Shown here: piece by piece, positions 44,823 through 54,906 of the stretch | Layout of the letters: each line of letters starts with the position of its first letter | Position numbering within the stretch: position 1 is the first letter of the stretch | Source: Geobacillus subterraneus | GTDB lineage: Bacteria; Bacillota; Bacilli; Bacillales; Anoxybacillaceae | Reading direction: 5' to 3' | NCBI RefSeq assembly: GCF_001618685.1 | Contig: NZ_CP014342.1 | Location: 806,001 to 870,000 of the forward strand | Length of the DNA: 64,000 nucleotides | The notes under the pieces: generated by a model | The model's database searches: none | Told to the model about the DNA's origin: nothing | The model's input: the letters and a program-made list of their open reading frames with translations, nothing else | Program-made: the position numbers and the translations under genes

Positions 44823-44893
44823 CGTTATGAGCACGTTTTATTACCGTCCGCTAAAAACGGGTTGCCTGACAATTGAAGAAAGGTGTGAGATCG

Positions 44894-45412
44894 ATGAAAA
44901 TTCAAGAAATCCGTGAATTGATTCGGTTGGTTGACCAATCCTCGATCGACGAATTTGTATACGAGCAAGGCGAAACGAAAGTACATATGAAAAAAGCTGC
45001 GGCGGCCGCTGTAGCCGCGCCGACGGTAGCCGTACAGGCGGCGCCTGCTGCACCGGCGGCTGCCGAACCGATGCCGGCGGCTCCTCCGGTCCAAACAGCC
45101 GCTCCGGAAGCGCCGGCGCCGGAAACGGAAAAACCGGCCGCTCCGGAAGTCAAGCAAGCGTCAGAAGGCAACTTGCACCAAATTACATCGCCGATGGTCG
45201 GCACGTTTTACGCCGCTCCGGCCCCGGACAAGCCGCCGTATGTGAAGCCGGGCGATCAAGTGAAAAAAGACACCGTCGTTTGCATTATTGAAGCGATGAA
45301 GCTGTTTAACGAAATCGAAGCGGAAGTCGATGGCGAAATTGTCGAGGTGCTCGTGCAAAACGGCCAGCTCGTCGAATACGGCCAGCCGCTATTTTTGGTC
45401 AAGCCTGAATAA
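44894..45412 (+). CDS. accB: Biotin carboxyl carrier protein of acetyl-CoA carboxylase
   Basis: 172-aa carrier subunit. An N-terminal helical region is followed by an Ala/Pro-rich linker (about residues 35-90) and a biotinyl domain with the acceptor lysine Lys136 in EAMKLFN. ATG 44894 with AAAGGTGTGA is preferred over the TTG at 44873. Works with AccC just downstream in the first step of fatty-acid synthesis. Confidence 0.95.
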   Translation: MKIQEIRELIRLVDQSSIDEFVYEQGETKVHMKKAAAAAVAAPTVAVQAAPAAPAAAEPMPAAPPVQTAAPEAPAPETEKPAAPEVKQASEGNLHQITSPMVGTFYAAPAPDKPPYVKPGDQVKKDTVVCIIEAMKLFNEIEAEVDGEIVEVLVQNGQLVEYGQPLFLVKPE

Positions 45413-45427
45413 GGGAGAGAACGGACA

Positions 45428-46783
45428 ATGATCAAAAAAGTGTTAGTGGCAAACCGCGGGGAAATTGCCGTCCGCATTATCCGCGCTTGCCGCGAGCTCG
45501 GCATTGAGACGGTCGCCGTTTTTTCGCAAGCCGACCGCGACGCCTTGCACGTGCAGCTCGCGGATGAGGCGTACTGCATCGGGCCGACCGCTTCCAAAGA
45601 CAGCTATTTAAATTTCACGAACATCATGAGCGTGGCCACGCTGACCGGCTGCGACGCCATCCATCCGGGCTACGGGTTTTTGGCCGAGAATGAGGCGTTT
45701 GCTGAGCTGTGCCGTGAATGCAATGTCACGTTTATCGGCCCGAGTCCGGAAGCGATTACAAAAATGGGCATTAAAGACATCGCCCGCGAGACGATGCGCG
45801 AAGCCGGCGTGCCGATCGTGCCCGGATCGCGCGGCATTATCGAAAGCCTCGATGAAGCGCGGGCCATCGCTGCAGAGATCGGCTACCCGGTCATCATTAA
45901 AGCGACGGCCGGCGGCGGCGGGAAAGGAATTCGCGTCGCCCGCAACGAGGAGGAGCTCGTCAAAGGCATCAACATCACCCAGCAGGAGGCGGCAACGGCG
46001 TTCGGCAATCCGGGCGTTTATATTGAAAAGTATATTGAAGATTTTCGCCATGTTGAAATTCAAGTGCTGGCCGATTCGTACGGCAATACGATCCATCTTG
46101 GCGAGCGCGACTGCTCGATTCAGCGCCGGCTGCAAAAACTTGTGGAAGAAGCGCCGTCGCCGGCGCTCGATGACGAGATGCGCCAAAAGATGGGCGAAGC
46201 AGCGGTCAAGGCGGCGAAAGCGGTCAACTATACCGGCGCTGGTACGGTTGAATTTATTTTCGACCATCGAAACAACGAGTTTTATTTCATGGAGATGAAT
46301 ACGCGCATTCAAGTTGAGCATCCAGTCACCGAGTTGATTACTGGCGTCGATTTAGTGAAAGAGCAAATCCGCATCGCGTCCGGCGAAAAGCTGTCGCTCA
46401 CCCAAGAGGACGTCGCCTTTAACGGCTGGGCGATCGAATGCCGCATCAACGCAGAAAATCCGGCGAAAAACTTCATGCCATCGCCGGGGAAAATCGCCAT
46501 GTACTTGCCGCCGGGCGGACCGGGTGTGCGCGTCGATTCGGCTGCCTACCCGGGCTACACGATTCCGCCGTATTACGACTCGATGATCGCCAAATTGATC
46601 GTCCACGCGCCGACGCGCGAAGAAGCGATCGCTCGCATGAGACGGGCGCTCGGCGAGTTTGTCATCGAAGGCATTCATACGACGATCCCGTTTCACATAA
46701 AATTAATGGAACATGAGAAATTTCAAAGCGGTGAGTTTAATACGAAGTTTTTGGAGTTATATGATATTATGAAGGCGGAATAG
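45428..46783 (+). CDS. accC: Biotin carboxylase subunit of acetyl-CoA carboxylase
   Basis: 451-aa ATP-grasp enzyme that carboxylates biotin on AccB. Motifs are the N-terminal [18 protein letters not shown], glycine-rich ATP loop [30 protein letters not shown] and the C-terminal lobe. ATG start 15 bases after accB. Same operon as accB and probably yqhY. Confidence 0.97.
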   Translation: MIKKVLVANRGEIAVRIIRACRELGIETVAVFSQADRDALHVQLADEAYCIGPTASKDSYLNFTNIMSVATLTGCDAIHPGYGFLAENEAFAELCRECNVTFIGPSPEAITKMGIKDIARETMREAGVPIVPGSRGIIESLDEARAIAAEIGYPVIIKATAGGGGKGIRVARNEEELVKGINITQQEAATAFGNPGVYIEKYIEDFRHVEIQVLADSYGNTIHLGERDCSIQRRLQKLVEEAPSPALDDEMRQKMGEAAVKAAKAVNYTGAGTVEFIFDHRNNEFYFMEMNTRIQVEHPVTELITGVDLVKEQIRIASGEKLSLTQEDVAFNGWAIECRINAENPAKNFMPSPGKIAMYLPPGGPGVRVDSAAYPGYTIPPYYDSMIAKLIVHAPTREEAIARMRRALGEFVIEGIHTTIPFHIKLMEHEKFQSGEFNTKFLELYDIMKAE

Positions 46784-46793
46784 GAGGTGCCCT

Positions 46794-47198
46794 ATGTCTG
46801 AGCATGTGTTTGACCCCGGCCAAGAGTATGCGGGCCTTGGCAAAGTCGAAATCGCGCCGGAGGTGATTGAAGTGATCGCCGGCATCGCGGCGAGCGAAGT
46901 CGACGGCATCGCGCAAATGCGCGGCAATTTCGCCGCCGGTGTCGCGGAACGGTTCGGCAAAAAGCATCATGGCAAAGGCGTCAAAGTCGACTTGCGCGAC
47001 GACGGTGTCGCGATTGATCTTTACTGTCTCGTCCAATTCGGCGCGTCGATTCCGAACGTGGCGAAAAAAGTGCAAGAAAACGTGCGCCAAGCGCTTTGGA
47101 ACATGACCGGCTTGGAAACGAGCGAAGTGAACGTCCACATCGTCGGCATCCAGTTTGAGACCGGAAAACCGGAGCAAGATGCGGTGGAGCAACGGTAA
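46794..47198 (+). CDS. yqhY: Asp23/Gls24 family protein YqhY
   Basis: 134-aa soluble protein of the Asp23/Gls24 family. Signature EIAPEVIEVIAGIAASEVDG. In B. subtilis YqhY is tied to acetyl-CoA carboxylase regulation (from memory), consistent with its place 10 bases after accC. ATG with GGAGGTG. Terminator follows. Confidence 0.92.
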   Translation: MSEHVFDPGQEYAGLGKVEIAPEVIEVIAGIAASEVDGIAQMRGNFAAGVAERFGKKHHGKGVKVDLRDDGVAIDLYCLVQFGASIPNVAKKVQENVRQALWNMTGLETSEVNVHIVGIQFETGKPEQDAVEQR

Positions 47199-47201
47199 CG
47201 C

Positions 47202-47247
47202 AACAAAAGGCAGCTGCTTTCGAAGCAGCCGCCTTTTGTTTTTTTCG
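47202..47247 (+). terminator. Terminator of accBC-yqhY
   Basis: AACAAAAGGC-AGCTGCTT pairs with AAGCAGC-CGCCTTTTGTT followed by a long T-run. Confidence 0.92.
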
Positions 47248-47398
47248 CCAAAGTTTGTTATTGTAATGAACGAGGCCGTTGGCATGGCTAGCGGCAGCGA
47301 ACCGGCATCGCTAATGATTTGTGGGAAAGGGCTGGCTTTTTCCGAAAAATATGATATGATTTCAGTATAAATGTTCGTGTTTAGGAAGGGGGAAGGTA

Positions 47399-47791
47399 AT
47401 GAAGCGGCATGAAGCGCGAGAAAAGGCGTTGCAGGTGCTATTCCAAATCGATGTAGGTCACATTCCTCCTGATGAGGCGCTCGGCAATGTGGCAGGTAGC
47501 GGCGAAGTGGACCCGTTTTTGCGCCAGCTCGTATTCGGCGTCGTCGAGCACCAAGAGGAAATTGACGAGCTGTTGCGCGCAAATTTGGAAAAATGGACGC
47601 TCGAACGGGTCGCTAATGTTGACCGGGTCATTTTGCGCATGGCGACGTATGAAATGAAATATATCGATGAGGTGCCAGTGAGCGTCAGTATCGATGAGGC
47701 GGTTGAGCTGGCGAAAAAATTCGGCGATTGGAAATCCGGGAGCTTTGTCAACGGTGTGCTTTCAAAAGTGAAAGCGGCGTTGCAAAAATAA
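47399..47791 (+). CDS. nusB: Transcription antitermination factor NusB
   Basis: 130-aa all-helical RNA-binding factor that acts with NusE/S10 at boxA in rRNA antitermination. It starts [18 protein letters not shown] and has the family segment [19 protein letters not shown] after GGAAGGGGGAAGG. TATGAT and TATAAA elements about 45-60 bases upstream are likely promoter parts, separate from the acc operon. Confidence 0.96.
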   Translation: MKRHEAREKALQVLFQIDVGHIPPDEALGNVAGSGEVDPFLRQLVFGVVEHQEEIDELLRANLEKWTLERVANVDRVILRMATYEMKYIDEVPVSVSIDEAVELAKKFGDWKSGSFVNGVLSKVKAALQK

Positions 47792-47881
47792 CGCCGGCAA
47801 GCAGTGAAACGAAGCTTACGTTCACCTAGGCCCGGGCGAATTCGTATCGACCGATGAACGAGGAGAGGGGAGCAAGACACA

Positions 47882-48736
47882 ATGACAGCACAAATCATTA
47901 GCGGAACGGAATTGGCAAAAACGATCCGCGCTGAATTAGCGAATGAAGCAGCAACGTTAAAGGCAAACGGCATCGAGCCGGGGCTGGCCGTCATCCTTGT
48001 CGGCGACGACCCTGCGTCGCACTCATATGTGAAAGGAAAACAAAAAGCGTGCGCCGAAGTCGGCATTCGTTCCCTCCTTTACACGTTTCCGGCTACGGTC
48101 AGCGAGGAAGAGCTGCTCGCTAAAATCCGCGAGCTGAACGCCGATCCGACAGTGCACGGCATTTTAGTGCAGCTGCCGCTGCCTAATCATATTCGCGAAT
48201 GGTCGGTGATTGAAACGATCGCCCCAGAAAAAGATGTCGACGGGTTTCACCCGATCAACGTCGGAAAAATGATGATCGGCCAGCCGGCGTTCCTCCCGTG
48301 CACCCCGCACGGCGTGCTGGTGATGGTTAAGTCCGCTGGCATCGACATCGCCGGAAAGCACGTTGTTGTCGTCGGCCGCAGCAACATCGTCGGCAAGCCG
48401 GTCGGTCAGCTGTTTTTGCGTGAGCATGCGACCGTCACCTACGCCCACTCGAAAACGCCCGATTTGGCCGCCATCACCCGGCAAGCCGACATTTTAATCG
48501 TCGCCGTCGGCAAGGCGCGCCTCATCGGTCCGGAGCACGTCAAGCCGGGAGCGGCCGTCATTGATGTCGGCGTCAACCGGCTTGAGAGCGGCAAATTGTG
48601 CGGCGATGTCGATTTTGAGGCCGTAAAAGAAGCGGTCGGCTACATCACGCCGGTGCCGGGAGGGGTCGGGCCGATGACGATTACGATGCTGCTGCACAAT
48701 ACGATGGAAGCGGCTCGGCAGCTCGTCGCGAAGTGA
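47882..48736 (+). CDS. folD: FolD, methylene-THF dehydrogenase/cyclohydrolase
   Basis: 284-aa bifunctional enzyme that interconverts 5,10-methylene-THF and 10-formyl-THF. The dehydrogenase/cyclohydrolase lysine is in SYVKGKQKA; signatures are GILVQLPLP and the C-terminal [15 protein letters not shown]-binding [16 protein letters not shown] with GAGGAGAGGGG. It overlaps the spurious extension of xseA; both are probably one operon. Confidence 0.97.
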   Translation: MTAQIISGTELAKTIRAELANEAATLKANGIEPGLAVILVGDDPASHSYVKGKQKACAEVGIRSLLYTFPATVSEEELLAKIRELNADPTVHGILVQLPLPNHIREWSVIETIAPEKDVDGFHPINVGKMMIGQPAFLPCTPHGVLVMVKSAGIDIAGKHVVVVGRSNIVGKPVGQLFLREHATVTYAHSKTPDLAAITRQADILIVAVGKARLIGPEHVKPGAAVIDVGVNRLESGKLCGDVDFEAVKEAVGYITPVPGGVGPMTITMLLHNTMEAARQLVAK

Positions 48737-48747
48737 GGGAGGTTTTC

Positions 48748-50094
48748 GTGGAAGTAAAATATGTGACCGTCGGGGCGCTGACCAAATACATTAAGCGCAA
48801 ATTTGACGTCGACCCACATTTGCGCGATTTATGGATAAAGGGCGAGATTTCAAACTTCAAGCAGCATTCGCGCGGCCATATGTATTTTACGTTAAAAGAC
48901 AGCCAGGCGCGCATTCAAGCTGTCATGTTCGCCGGCTACAACCAGCATTTGCCGTTCCGCCCCGAAGACGGGATGAATGTGCTCGTACGCGGGGAAATTT
49001 CCGTCTATGAACCGAACGGCAACTATCAACTGTATGTGAAAGAAATGCAGCCGGAAGGCGTCGGCCGCCTATATTTGGCGTACGAACAGCTGAAGCAGCG
49101 GCTTGAAGCGGAAGGGCTGTTTTCGCCGGCTTACAAAAAGCCGCTGCCGGCGTTTCCGCGCTGCGTCGGCGTCGTCACGTCGCCGACCGGGGCGGCGGTG
49201 CGCGATATTATGACGACGATTCGCCGCCGCTACCCGCTCGCCAAAGTCATTTTATTCCCGGCGCTCGTGCAAGGGGAAGGGGCAGCGCCGTCGATCGTGC
49301 GCGCCATTGAGCGGGCGAACGCTTTTACGGAAGTTGATGTGCTCATTGTCGGCCGCGGCGGCGGTTCGATTGAAGAATTGTGGGCGTTTAACGAGGAAAT
49401 TGTTGCCCGTGCGATTTTTGCCTCCCGCGTGCCGGTCATTTCCGCCGTCGGCCATGAGACCGATTTTACGATCGCCGATTTTGTCGCGGATTTGCGGGCG
49501 CCGACGCCGACCGCGGCGGCCGAGCTGGCGGTGCCCCACATCGGGGAGCTGGCTGAGCGGCTTGCCGAGCGGAAATGGCGGCTCATCCGCGCCATGAAGG
49601 AGCGGCTTGCCGCCAGCCAAGAGCGGCTCGCCCGGCTGCAGGCGTCGTACGCATTCCGCTATCCGAAGCGGCTGTATGAACAAAAAGAACAGCAGCTCGA
49701 CGCGCTGCTTGAGCGGCTCGCCCGCCAGCGCGAACGGCTGGTGGATCAAAAGCGCCAGCGGCTGCGCGAGCTGCATCTGAGACTATGGCGCCATCACCCG
49801 GAGACGAAGCTCGAGCGGATGAAAGAGCGGCAAAAAGCGGCTGCCGGCGCGCTTGAAAAAGCGATGCGCACCGCCTTAGAGCGCCATGCGTTCCGCTTTC
49901 GTTCCCATATCGCGCGGCTTGAGGCGCTCAGTCCGCTCCGTATCATGGAGCGCGGCTACAGCTTGGTGTACAATGAGCGGCAAGAGCTTGTGAAACAAGT
50001 CGGCCAGCTCCAGGTTGGCGAGCGCCTGTCCATCCGGGTTCAAGACGGACAAGTCGATTGTCAAGTGACGGGAGTGGAGGAAAAACCGACATGA
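48748..50094 (+). CDS. xseA: Exodeoxyribonuclease VII large subunit
   Basis: 448-aa nuclease subunit degrading single-stranded DNA. N-terminal OB fold (about residues 20-105), catalytic core with [14 protein letters not shown] and [11 protein letters not shown], then a long coiled-coil region (about 265-390). GTG 48748 lies 5 bases from GAGGGAGG and gives exactly the B. subtilis length; GTG 48733 overlaps folD. It overlaps xseB by 4 bases. Confidence 0.95.
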   Translation: MEVKYVTVGALTKYIKRKFDVDPHLRDLWIKGEISNFKQHSRGHMYFTLKDSQARIQAVMFAGYNQHLPFRPEDGMNVLVRGEISVYEPNGNYQLYVKEMQPEGVGRLYLAYEQLKQRLEAEGLFSPAYKKPLPAFPRCVGVVTSPTGAAVRDIMTTIRRRYPLAKVILFPALVQGEGAAPSIVRAIERANAFTEVDVLIVGRGGGSIEELWAFNEEIVARAIFASRVPVISAVGHETDFTIADFVADLRAPTPTAAAELAVPHIGELAERLAERKWRLIRAMKERLAASQERLARLQASYAFRYPKRLYEQKEQQLDALLERLARQRERLVDQKRQRLRELHLRLWRHHPETKLERMKERQKAAAGALEKAMRTALERHAFRFRSHIARLEALSPLRIMERGYSLVYNERQELVKQVGQLQVGERLSIRVQDGQVDCQVTGVEEKPT

Positions 50095-50321
50095 GTGAAG
50101 AAAAAGAAATGACGTTTGAAGAGGCAATGAAACAGTTGGAAGCGATCGTTGAAAAGCTGGAAGAAGGAAACGTACCGCTTGAAGAGGCAATCGCCTTTTT
50201 CCAAGAAGGGATGAAACTGTCGAAGCTTTGCCATGATAAACTGCAGCATGTGGAAAAACAGCTCGAGTATATGTTGCGCGAAGACGGCGAACTTGTCCCT
50301 TTTTCGCCAGAGGAGGCATGA
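50091..50321 (+). CDS. xseB: Exodeoxyribonuclease VII small subunit
   Basis: 76-aa helical hairpin protein that binds the XseA coiled coil. Signature [20 protein letters not shown]. The ATG overlaps the xseA stop (ATGA); GGAGTGGAGG is well placed. ispA follows after 3 bases. Confidence 0.95.
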   Translation: MSEEKEMTFEEAMKQLEAIVEKLEEGNVPLEEAIAFFQEGMKLSKLCHDKLQHVEKQLEYMLREDGELVPFSPEEA

Positions 50322-50324
50322 CAG

Positions 50325-51218
50325 GTGGAGCAGCTTGAGATGGAACGGTTTTTAAACGAGCAAAAACGGGCTGTCGAGGCGGCGTTGTCCCACTACGTGG
50401 CGCAGCTTGACGGCCCGGAGACGCTGAAAAAAGCGATGGCCTATTCGCTTGAAGCCGGCGGCAAGCGCATCCGCCCGCTGCTGTTGCTGGCAACGATTCA
50501 GTCGCTCGGCCAACCTCCGGCGCTTGGCCTGCCGGTGGCTTGCGCTATTGAAATGATCCATACGTATTCGCTTATCCATGATGATTTGCCGAGCATGGAC
50601 AATGATGATTTACGGCGCGGCAAGCCGACAAACCATAAAGTGTTCGGCGAGGCGATCGCCATTTTAGCCGGGGATGGGCTGTTGACGTACGCGTTTCAAT
50701 TGATCGCCGAGATCGATGATGAACGCGTGCCCCTTGTCGTTCGGCTGCAGTTGATTGCAGAGCTGGCGAAAGCGGCCGGCCCAGAAGGCATGGTAGCCGG
50801 ACAAGTGGCCGATATGGAAGGGGAAGGAAAACCATTGGCGCTCCCCGAACTGGAATACATCCACCGTCACAAAACCGGGAAAATGCTGCAATATAGCGTG
50901 CGTGCCGGCGCGCTGCTTGGCGGCGCCGACGCCCGGCAAAGGCGCGAGCTCGACGAATTTGCCGCCCATTTAGGACTCGCCTTTCAAATTCGTGATGATA
51001 TTCTCGATGTGGAAGGGACGGAAGAAAAAATCGGCAAGCGGGTCGGCAGCGACCGCGAACATCACAAGGCTACTTACCCGGCGCTGTTGTCGCTTGCCGG
51101 CGCAAAAGAAAAACTGTCGTTCCATATCGATGCGGCGAAGCGCCATTTGCAGCAAGCCGGCGTTGACGACGCTGTGCTCGCCTATATTTGCGAACTTGTC
51201 GCTGCCCGCGACCATTAA
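50325..51218 (+). CDS. ispA: Farnesyl diphosphate synthase
   Basis: 297-aa all-helical prenyltransferase that joins IPP to DMAPP and GPP. First Asp-rich motif DDLPSMDNDD, second DDILDVEG. Length and sequence match the classic G. stearothermophilus enzyme closely. GTG start. With dxs just downstream it forms an isoprenoid pair inside the xse-rec cluster. Confidence 0.97.
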   Translation: MEQLEMERFLNEQKRAVEAALSHYVAQLDGPETLKKAMAYSLEAGGKRIRPLLLLATIQSLGQPPALGLPVACAIEMIHTYSLIHDDLPSMDNDDLRRGKPTNHKVFGEAIAILAGDGLLTYAFQLIAEIDDERVPLVVRLQLIAELAKAAGPEGMVAGQVADMEGEGKPLALPELEYIHRHKTGKMLQYSVRAGALLGGADARQRRELDEFAAHLGLAFQIRDDILDVEGTEEKIGKRVGSDREHHKATYPALLSLAGAKEKLSFHIDAAKRHLQQAGVDDAVLAYICELVAARDH

Positions 51219-51484
51219 CCGGAAGGCGGCCGCCTTCGTTCCGTAGTTGTTTCGATTCGGAACTGGGGCGGTTTTTTTGTTTTCCGTTCAACGAGCAAAG
51301 ACCATCGTCCTTTTCTCGTGTACTTGCCTTTCCTCTTATCTTTGTGATCCTCAACAAAACGGGCGCACACGCTCTCCTTTGCGGGAAAAGTCGATTTTTC
51401 GCGATGAATCATGTATAATAATACTTACCTGTACGATAGGAGAACCGGCTCGGAGAACGACCAAATGAAAGCGAGTGATCTTCG

Positions 51485-53377
51485 TTGGACTTAACGAAAA
51501 TTGAACATCCGCGCGTGGTAAAAACGATGTCGATTCCCCAGTTGAAACAGTTAAGCGCCGACATTCGGCGATTTTTAATTGAGAAGCTGTCGAAAACGGG
51601 CGGACATATCGGCCCGAATTTAGGGGTCGTCGAACTGACGATCGCCCTCCATCGGGAGTTTGATAGCCCGAAAGACAAGCTCATTTGGGACGTCGGACAT
51701 CAGTCGTACGTGCATAAAATTTTGACCGGGCGCGCCGCCGAGTTTGATACGCTTCGCCAATATAAAGGGCTGTCCGGGTTTCCGAAGCGGAGCGAAAGCG
51801 AGCATGACGTCTGGGAAACGGGCCATAGCTCGACATCGCTGTCGGCAGCGATGGGGATGGCGATCGCCCGCGATTTGAAAGGGACGGACGAGTACATTGT
51901 GCCGATCATCGGCGATGGGGCGTTAACTGGCGGGATGGCGCTTGAGGCGCTCAACCATATCGGCCATGAAAAAACGGATATGATCGTGATCTTAAACGAT
52001 AATGAAATGTCGATCGCTCCGAACGTGGGGGCGTTGCACAACATTCTCGGCCGTCTGCGCACCGCCGGCAAATACCAATGGGTGAAAGACGAGCTCGAGC
52101 TGCTGCTCAAACGCATTCCGGCGGTCGGCGGCAAGCTGGCGGCAACGGCTGAGCGGCTGAAGGACAGCTTAAAGTATTTGCTCGTTTCCGGGGTGTTTTT
52201 TGAAGAGCTCGGGTTTACGTATTTAGGCCCGGTTGACGGCCATGATTTTGATGATTTATTCGAAAACTTGCGCTACGCGAAGAAGATGAAAGGCCCGGTT
52301 CTTGTGCACGTGATTACGAAAAAAGGAAAAGGCTACAGCCCGGCGGAGAACGACAAAGTCGGCACGTGGCACGGCACAGGGCCATACAAAATCGAAACCG
52401 GAACCTTTGTCAAAACGAAAGAAGCAGGACCGTCATGGAGCGCGTTAGTCAGTGAAACCGTTCGCCGGCTCGCCCGCACCGACCCGCGCATTGTCGCCAT
52501 TACACCGGCGATGCCCGTCGGCTCGAAGCTGGAAGGGTTTGCAAGCGAATTTCCGGATCGGATGTTTGATGTCGGCATCGCCGAACAGCATGCGACGACG
52601 CTCGCGGCCGGGCTGGCAACGCAAGGAATGAAACCGTTTTTGGCCATTTACTCGACGTTTTTGCAGCGCGCCTATGACCAAGTCGTCCATGACGTATGCC
52701 GGCAAAACTTAAACGTCTTTTTCGCCATCGACCGCGCCGGACTTGTCGGTGCTGACGGCGAAACGCATCAAGGGGTGTTTGACATCGCCTTTTTGCGTCA
52801 TGTGCCGAACCTTGTTTTGATGATGCCGAAGGACGAAAACGAAGGCCAGCATATGGTATACACGGCCATCCGCTATGACGGCGGGCCGATCGCCATGCGT
52901 TTCCCGCGCGGCAACGGGCTTGGCGTTCCGCTTGACGAGGAGCTAAAAGAAATTTCGATCGGCACATGGGAAGTGCTGCGCGACGGCAGCGATGCAGTGA
53001 TTTTGACGTTTGGGACGACGATTTCGATGGCGCTTGAGGCGGCTGAACAGCTGGCGAGAGACGGCGTGTCGGTGAAAGTCGTCAACGCCCGTTTTCTGAA
53101 GCCGATGGATGAAGCGATGCTTCACGAACTGCTCGCGAGCCGTCTTCCGATCTTAACAATCGAAGAGGCGGTATTGCAAGGCGGTTTCGGCAGCGCCGTG
53201 CTTGAATTTGCCCATGACCATGGCTACCACCAGGCGGTCATTGAACGGATGGGCATTCCGGACCGCTTTATCGAGCACGGAAGCGTCAGCGAGCTGCTGC
53301 GCGAAATCGGGCTGACGGCCGCCCATGTCGCTGACCGCATTAAAACGATCATGCCAAGAAAACAGAAAAGGGCTTGA
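51485..53377 (+). CDS. dxs: 1-deoxy-D-xylulose-5-phosphate synthase
   Basis: 630-aa thiamine-diphosphate enzyme that starts the MEP pathway from pyruvate and glyceraldehyde 3-phosphate. TPP/Mg motif [27 protein letters not shown] and [13 protein letters not shown] in the N-terminal domain; [15 protein letters not shown] in the central domain. The start is TTG at 51485 (MDLTKIEHP, aligned with B. subtilis MDLLSIQ). The SD is weak. A TATAAT lies about 70 bases upstream, so it may have its own promoter in the 266-base gap after ispA. Confidence 0.95.
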   Translation: MDLTKIEHPRVVKTMSIPQLKQLSADIRRFLIEKLSKTGGHIGPNLGVVELTIALHREFDSPKDKLIWDVGHQSYVHKILTGRAAEFDTLRQYKGLSGFPKRSESEHDVWETGHSSTSLSAAMGMAIARDLKGTDEYIVPIIGDGALTGGMALEALNHIGHEKTDMIVILNDNEMSIAPNVGALHNILGRLRTAGKYQWVKDELELLLKRIPAVGGKLAATAERLKDSLKYLLVSGVFFEELGFTYLGPVDGHDFDDLFENLRYAKKMKGPVLVHVITKKGKGYSPAENDKVGTWHGTGPYKIETGTFVKTKEAGPSWSALVSETVRRLARTDPRIVAITPAMPVGSKLEGFASEFPDRMFDVGIAEQHATTLAAGLATQGMKPFLAIYSTFLQRAYDQVVHDVCRQNLNVFFAIDRAGLVGADGETHQGVFDIAFLRHVPNLVLMMPKDENEGQHMVYTAIRYDGGPIAMRFPRGNGLGVPLDEELKEISIGTWEVLRDGSDAVILTFGTTISMALEAAEQLARDGVSVKVVNARFLKPMDEAMLHELLASRLPILTIEEAVLQGGFGSAVLEFAHDHGYHQAVIERMGIPDRFIEHGSVSELLREIGLTAAHVADRIKTIMPRKQKRA

Positions 53378-53382
53378 GACAG

Positions 53383-54231
53383 ATGAAAGGAAAGAAAGAA
53401 CGGCTCGATGTGCTGCTTGTCGAACGCGGGTTGGCGGAAACGCGGGAGAAGGCGAAGCGGGCAATCATGGCCGGACTCGTCTATTCCAACGATGTCCGGC
53501 TCGAGAAGCCCGGGGAAAAAGTGCCGGCTGATATCCCGCTTCAAGTGAAAGGCAACCCGCTTCCATATGTCAGCCGCGGCGGTTTGAAACTGGAAAAAGC
53601 GCTGCGCGAGTTTCACATTAGCGTCAAAGATAAAATTGTGCTTGATATCGGCGCGTCGACTGGCGGATTTACGGACTGCGCGCTGCAGCACGGGGCGAGG
53701 CTGTCGTACGCCGTTGACGTCGGCTACAACCAGCTCGCTTGGAAGCTGCGCCAAGACGAGCGTGTTGTGGTGATGGAGCGGACAAACTTCCGTTACGTGA
53801 CGCCGGATTTGTTCGCGAAGGGGCTGCCGGAAGTGGCGGTCATTGACGTGTCGTTCATTTCGCTTCGGCTCATTTTGCCTGTCGTCAAGACGGTGATCGT
53901 GCCGGGCGGCGATGTGATTGCCCTTGTCAAGCCACAGTTTGAAGCCGGCAAGGAAAACGTCGGCAAAAAAGGGATCGTCCGCGATCCGGACGTCCACCGG
54001 GAAGTGCTTGAGTCGATCATTCAATTCGCCTGCGCCGAAGGGTTCGATGTCCTCCATTTATCTTATTCGCCGATCACCGGCGGCGACGGCAACATTGAGT
54101 TTTTGCTTCATGCCGTCTATCCCGGGGGAGATCGGGAAGGCGAAAACCGTCTTTCAGCGCCGATCGCGCGCATCGTGAACGAGGCGCACGATCGCTTGCG
54201 GAATGGGGAACGGGAACCAGATGCTGAATAA
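53383..54231 (+). CDS. TlyA-family rRNA methyltransferase / hemolysin-like (YqxC)
   Basis: 282-aa protein. S4 RNA-binding domain (about residues 6-65: [20 protein letters not shown]) and FtsJ/RrmJ-like methyltransferase domain with [13 protein letters not shown]. By family it 2'-O-methylates rRNA (TlyA) or is of unproven activity in bacilli. ATG 53383 is chosen over the TTG nine bases earlier. It follows dxs directly, as yqxC does in B. subtilis. Confidence 0.92.
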   Translation: MKGKKERLDVLLVERGLAETREKAKRAIMAGLVYSNDVRLEKPGEKVPADIPLQVKGNPLPYVSRGGLKLEKALREFHISVKDKIVLDIGASTGGFTDCALQHGARLSYAVDVGYNQLAWKLRQDERVVVMERTNFRYVTPDLFAKGLPEVAVIDVSFISLRLILPVVKTVIVPGGDVIALVKPQFEAGKENVGKKGIVRDPDVHREVLESIIQFACAEGFDVLHLSYSPITGGDGNIEFLLHAVYPGGDREGENRLSAPIARIVNEAHDRLRNGEREPDAE

Positions 54232-54314
54232 TATCTTCCGCGGAAACGGACGGAACCCCACAGGCCGGAACGGCCAGAAAACCGGCATCTTTGAAAGCGA
54301 GGAGGTGGCCCGAT

Positions 54315-54764
54315 TTGAACAAAGGACAAAGGCATATTAAAATTCGCGAAATCATTATGAACAACGACATCGAAACGCAAGACGAGCTCGTCGACCGGCT
54401 GAAAGAAGCCGGCTTTAACGTTACCCAAGCGACCGTCTCACGCGACATTAAAGAGATGCAGCTCGTCAAAGTGCCGATGGCCAACGGCCGCTACAAATAC
54501 AGCCTTCCGTCCGACCAGCGCTTCAATCCGCTGCAGAAGCTGAAGCGGGCGCTTGTCGACGTGTTCATTAAGTTGGACGGAACCGGCAACTTGCTCGTGC
54601 TGCGGACGTTGCCGGGCAACGCCCACGCCATCGGTGTTTTGCTCGACAATTTGGATTGGAACGAAATCGTCGGCACGATTTGCGGCGATGATACGTGCCT
54701 GATTATTTGCCGAACGCCGAAAGACGCAAAAAAAGTGTCCAACCAGCTGCTGTCCATGCTCTAA
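54315..54764 (+). CDS. argR: Arginine repressor ArgR/AhrC
   Basis: 149-aa hexameric arginine-dependent regulator. N-terminal winged helix ([35 protein letters not shown]) and C-terminal oligomerisation and arginine-binding domain ([30 protein letters not shown]). TTG 54315 is used; GAGGAGGTGG lies 6 bases before, and this gives the known G. stearothermophilus length. Confidence 0.97.
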   Translation: MNKGQRHIKIREIIMNNDIETQDELVDRLKEAGFNVTQATVSRDIKEMQLVKVPMANGRYKYSLPSDQRFNPLQKLKRALVDVFIKLDGTGNLLVLRTLPGNAHAIGVLLDNLDWNEIVGTICGDDTCLIICRTPKDAKKVSNQLLSML

Positions 54765-54825
54765 CCGAGGACCGGCCCGACGTTCCGCCCGTGCTAGGGA
54801 GAGGGAAAACGGGAACGGTCCTTAG

Positions 54826-54853
54826 TTGTCAATTCGAACGTATGTGCTATAAT
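54826..54853 (+). promoter_or_regulatory. recN promoter with LexA (SOS) box
   Basis: TTGTCA (54826-54831), 16-base spacer, TATAAT (54848-54853). The spacer holds CGAACGTATGTGCT (54835-54848), 12 of 14 to the Bacillus LexA/DinR consensus CGAACRNRYGTTYC. Confidence 0.65.
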
Positions 54854-54906
54854 AAAGATTGCGATGGACAAGGCATGCGCCATTCGAACGTTCAAGGGGT
54901 GATGGA

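Noticed and set aside
54881-54896. Second TTCGAACGTT-type palindrome near recN as a LexA box
   Set aside because: The half-sites have no 4-base spacer, so it does not fit the LexA consensus.
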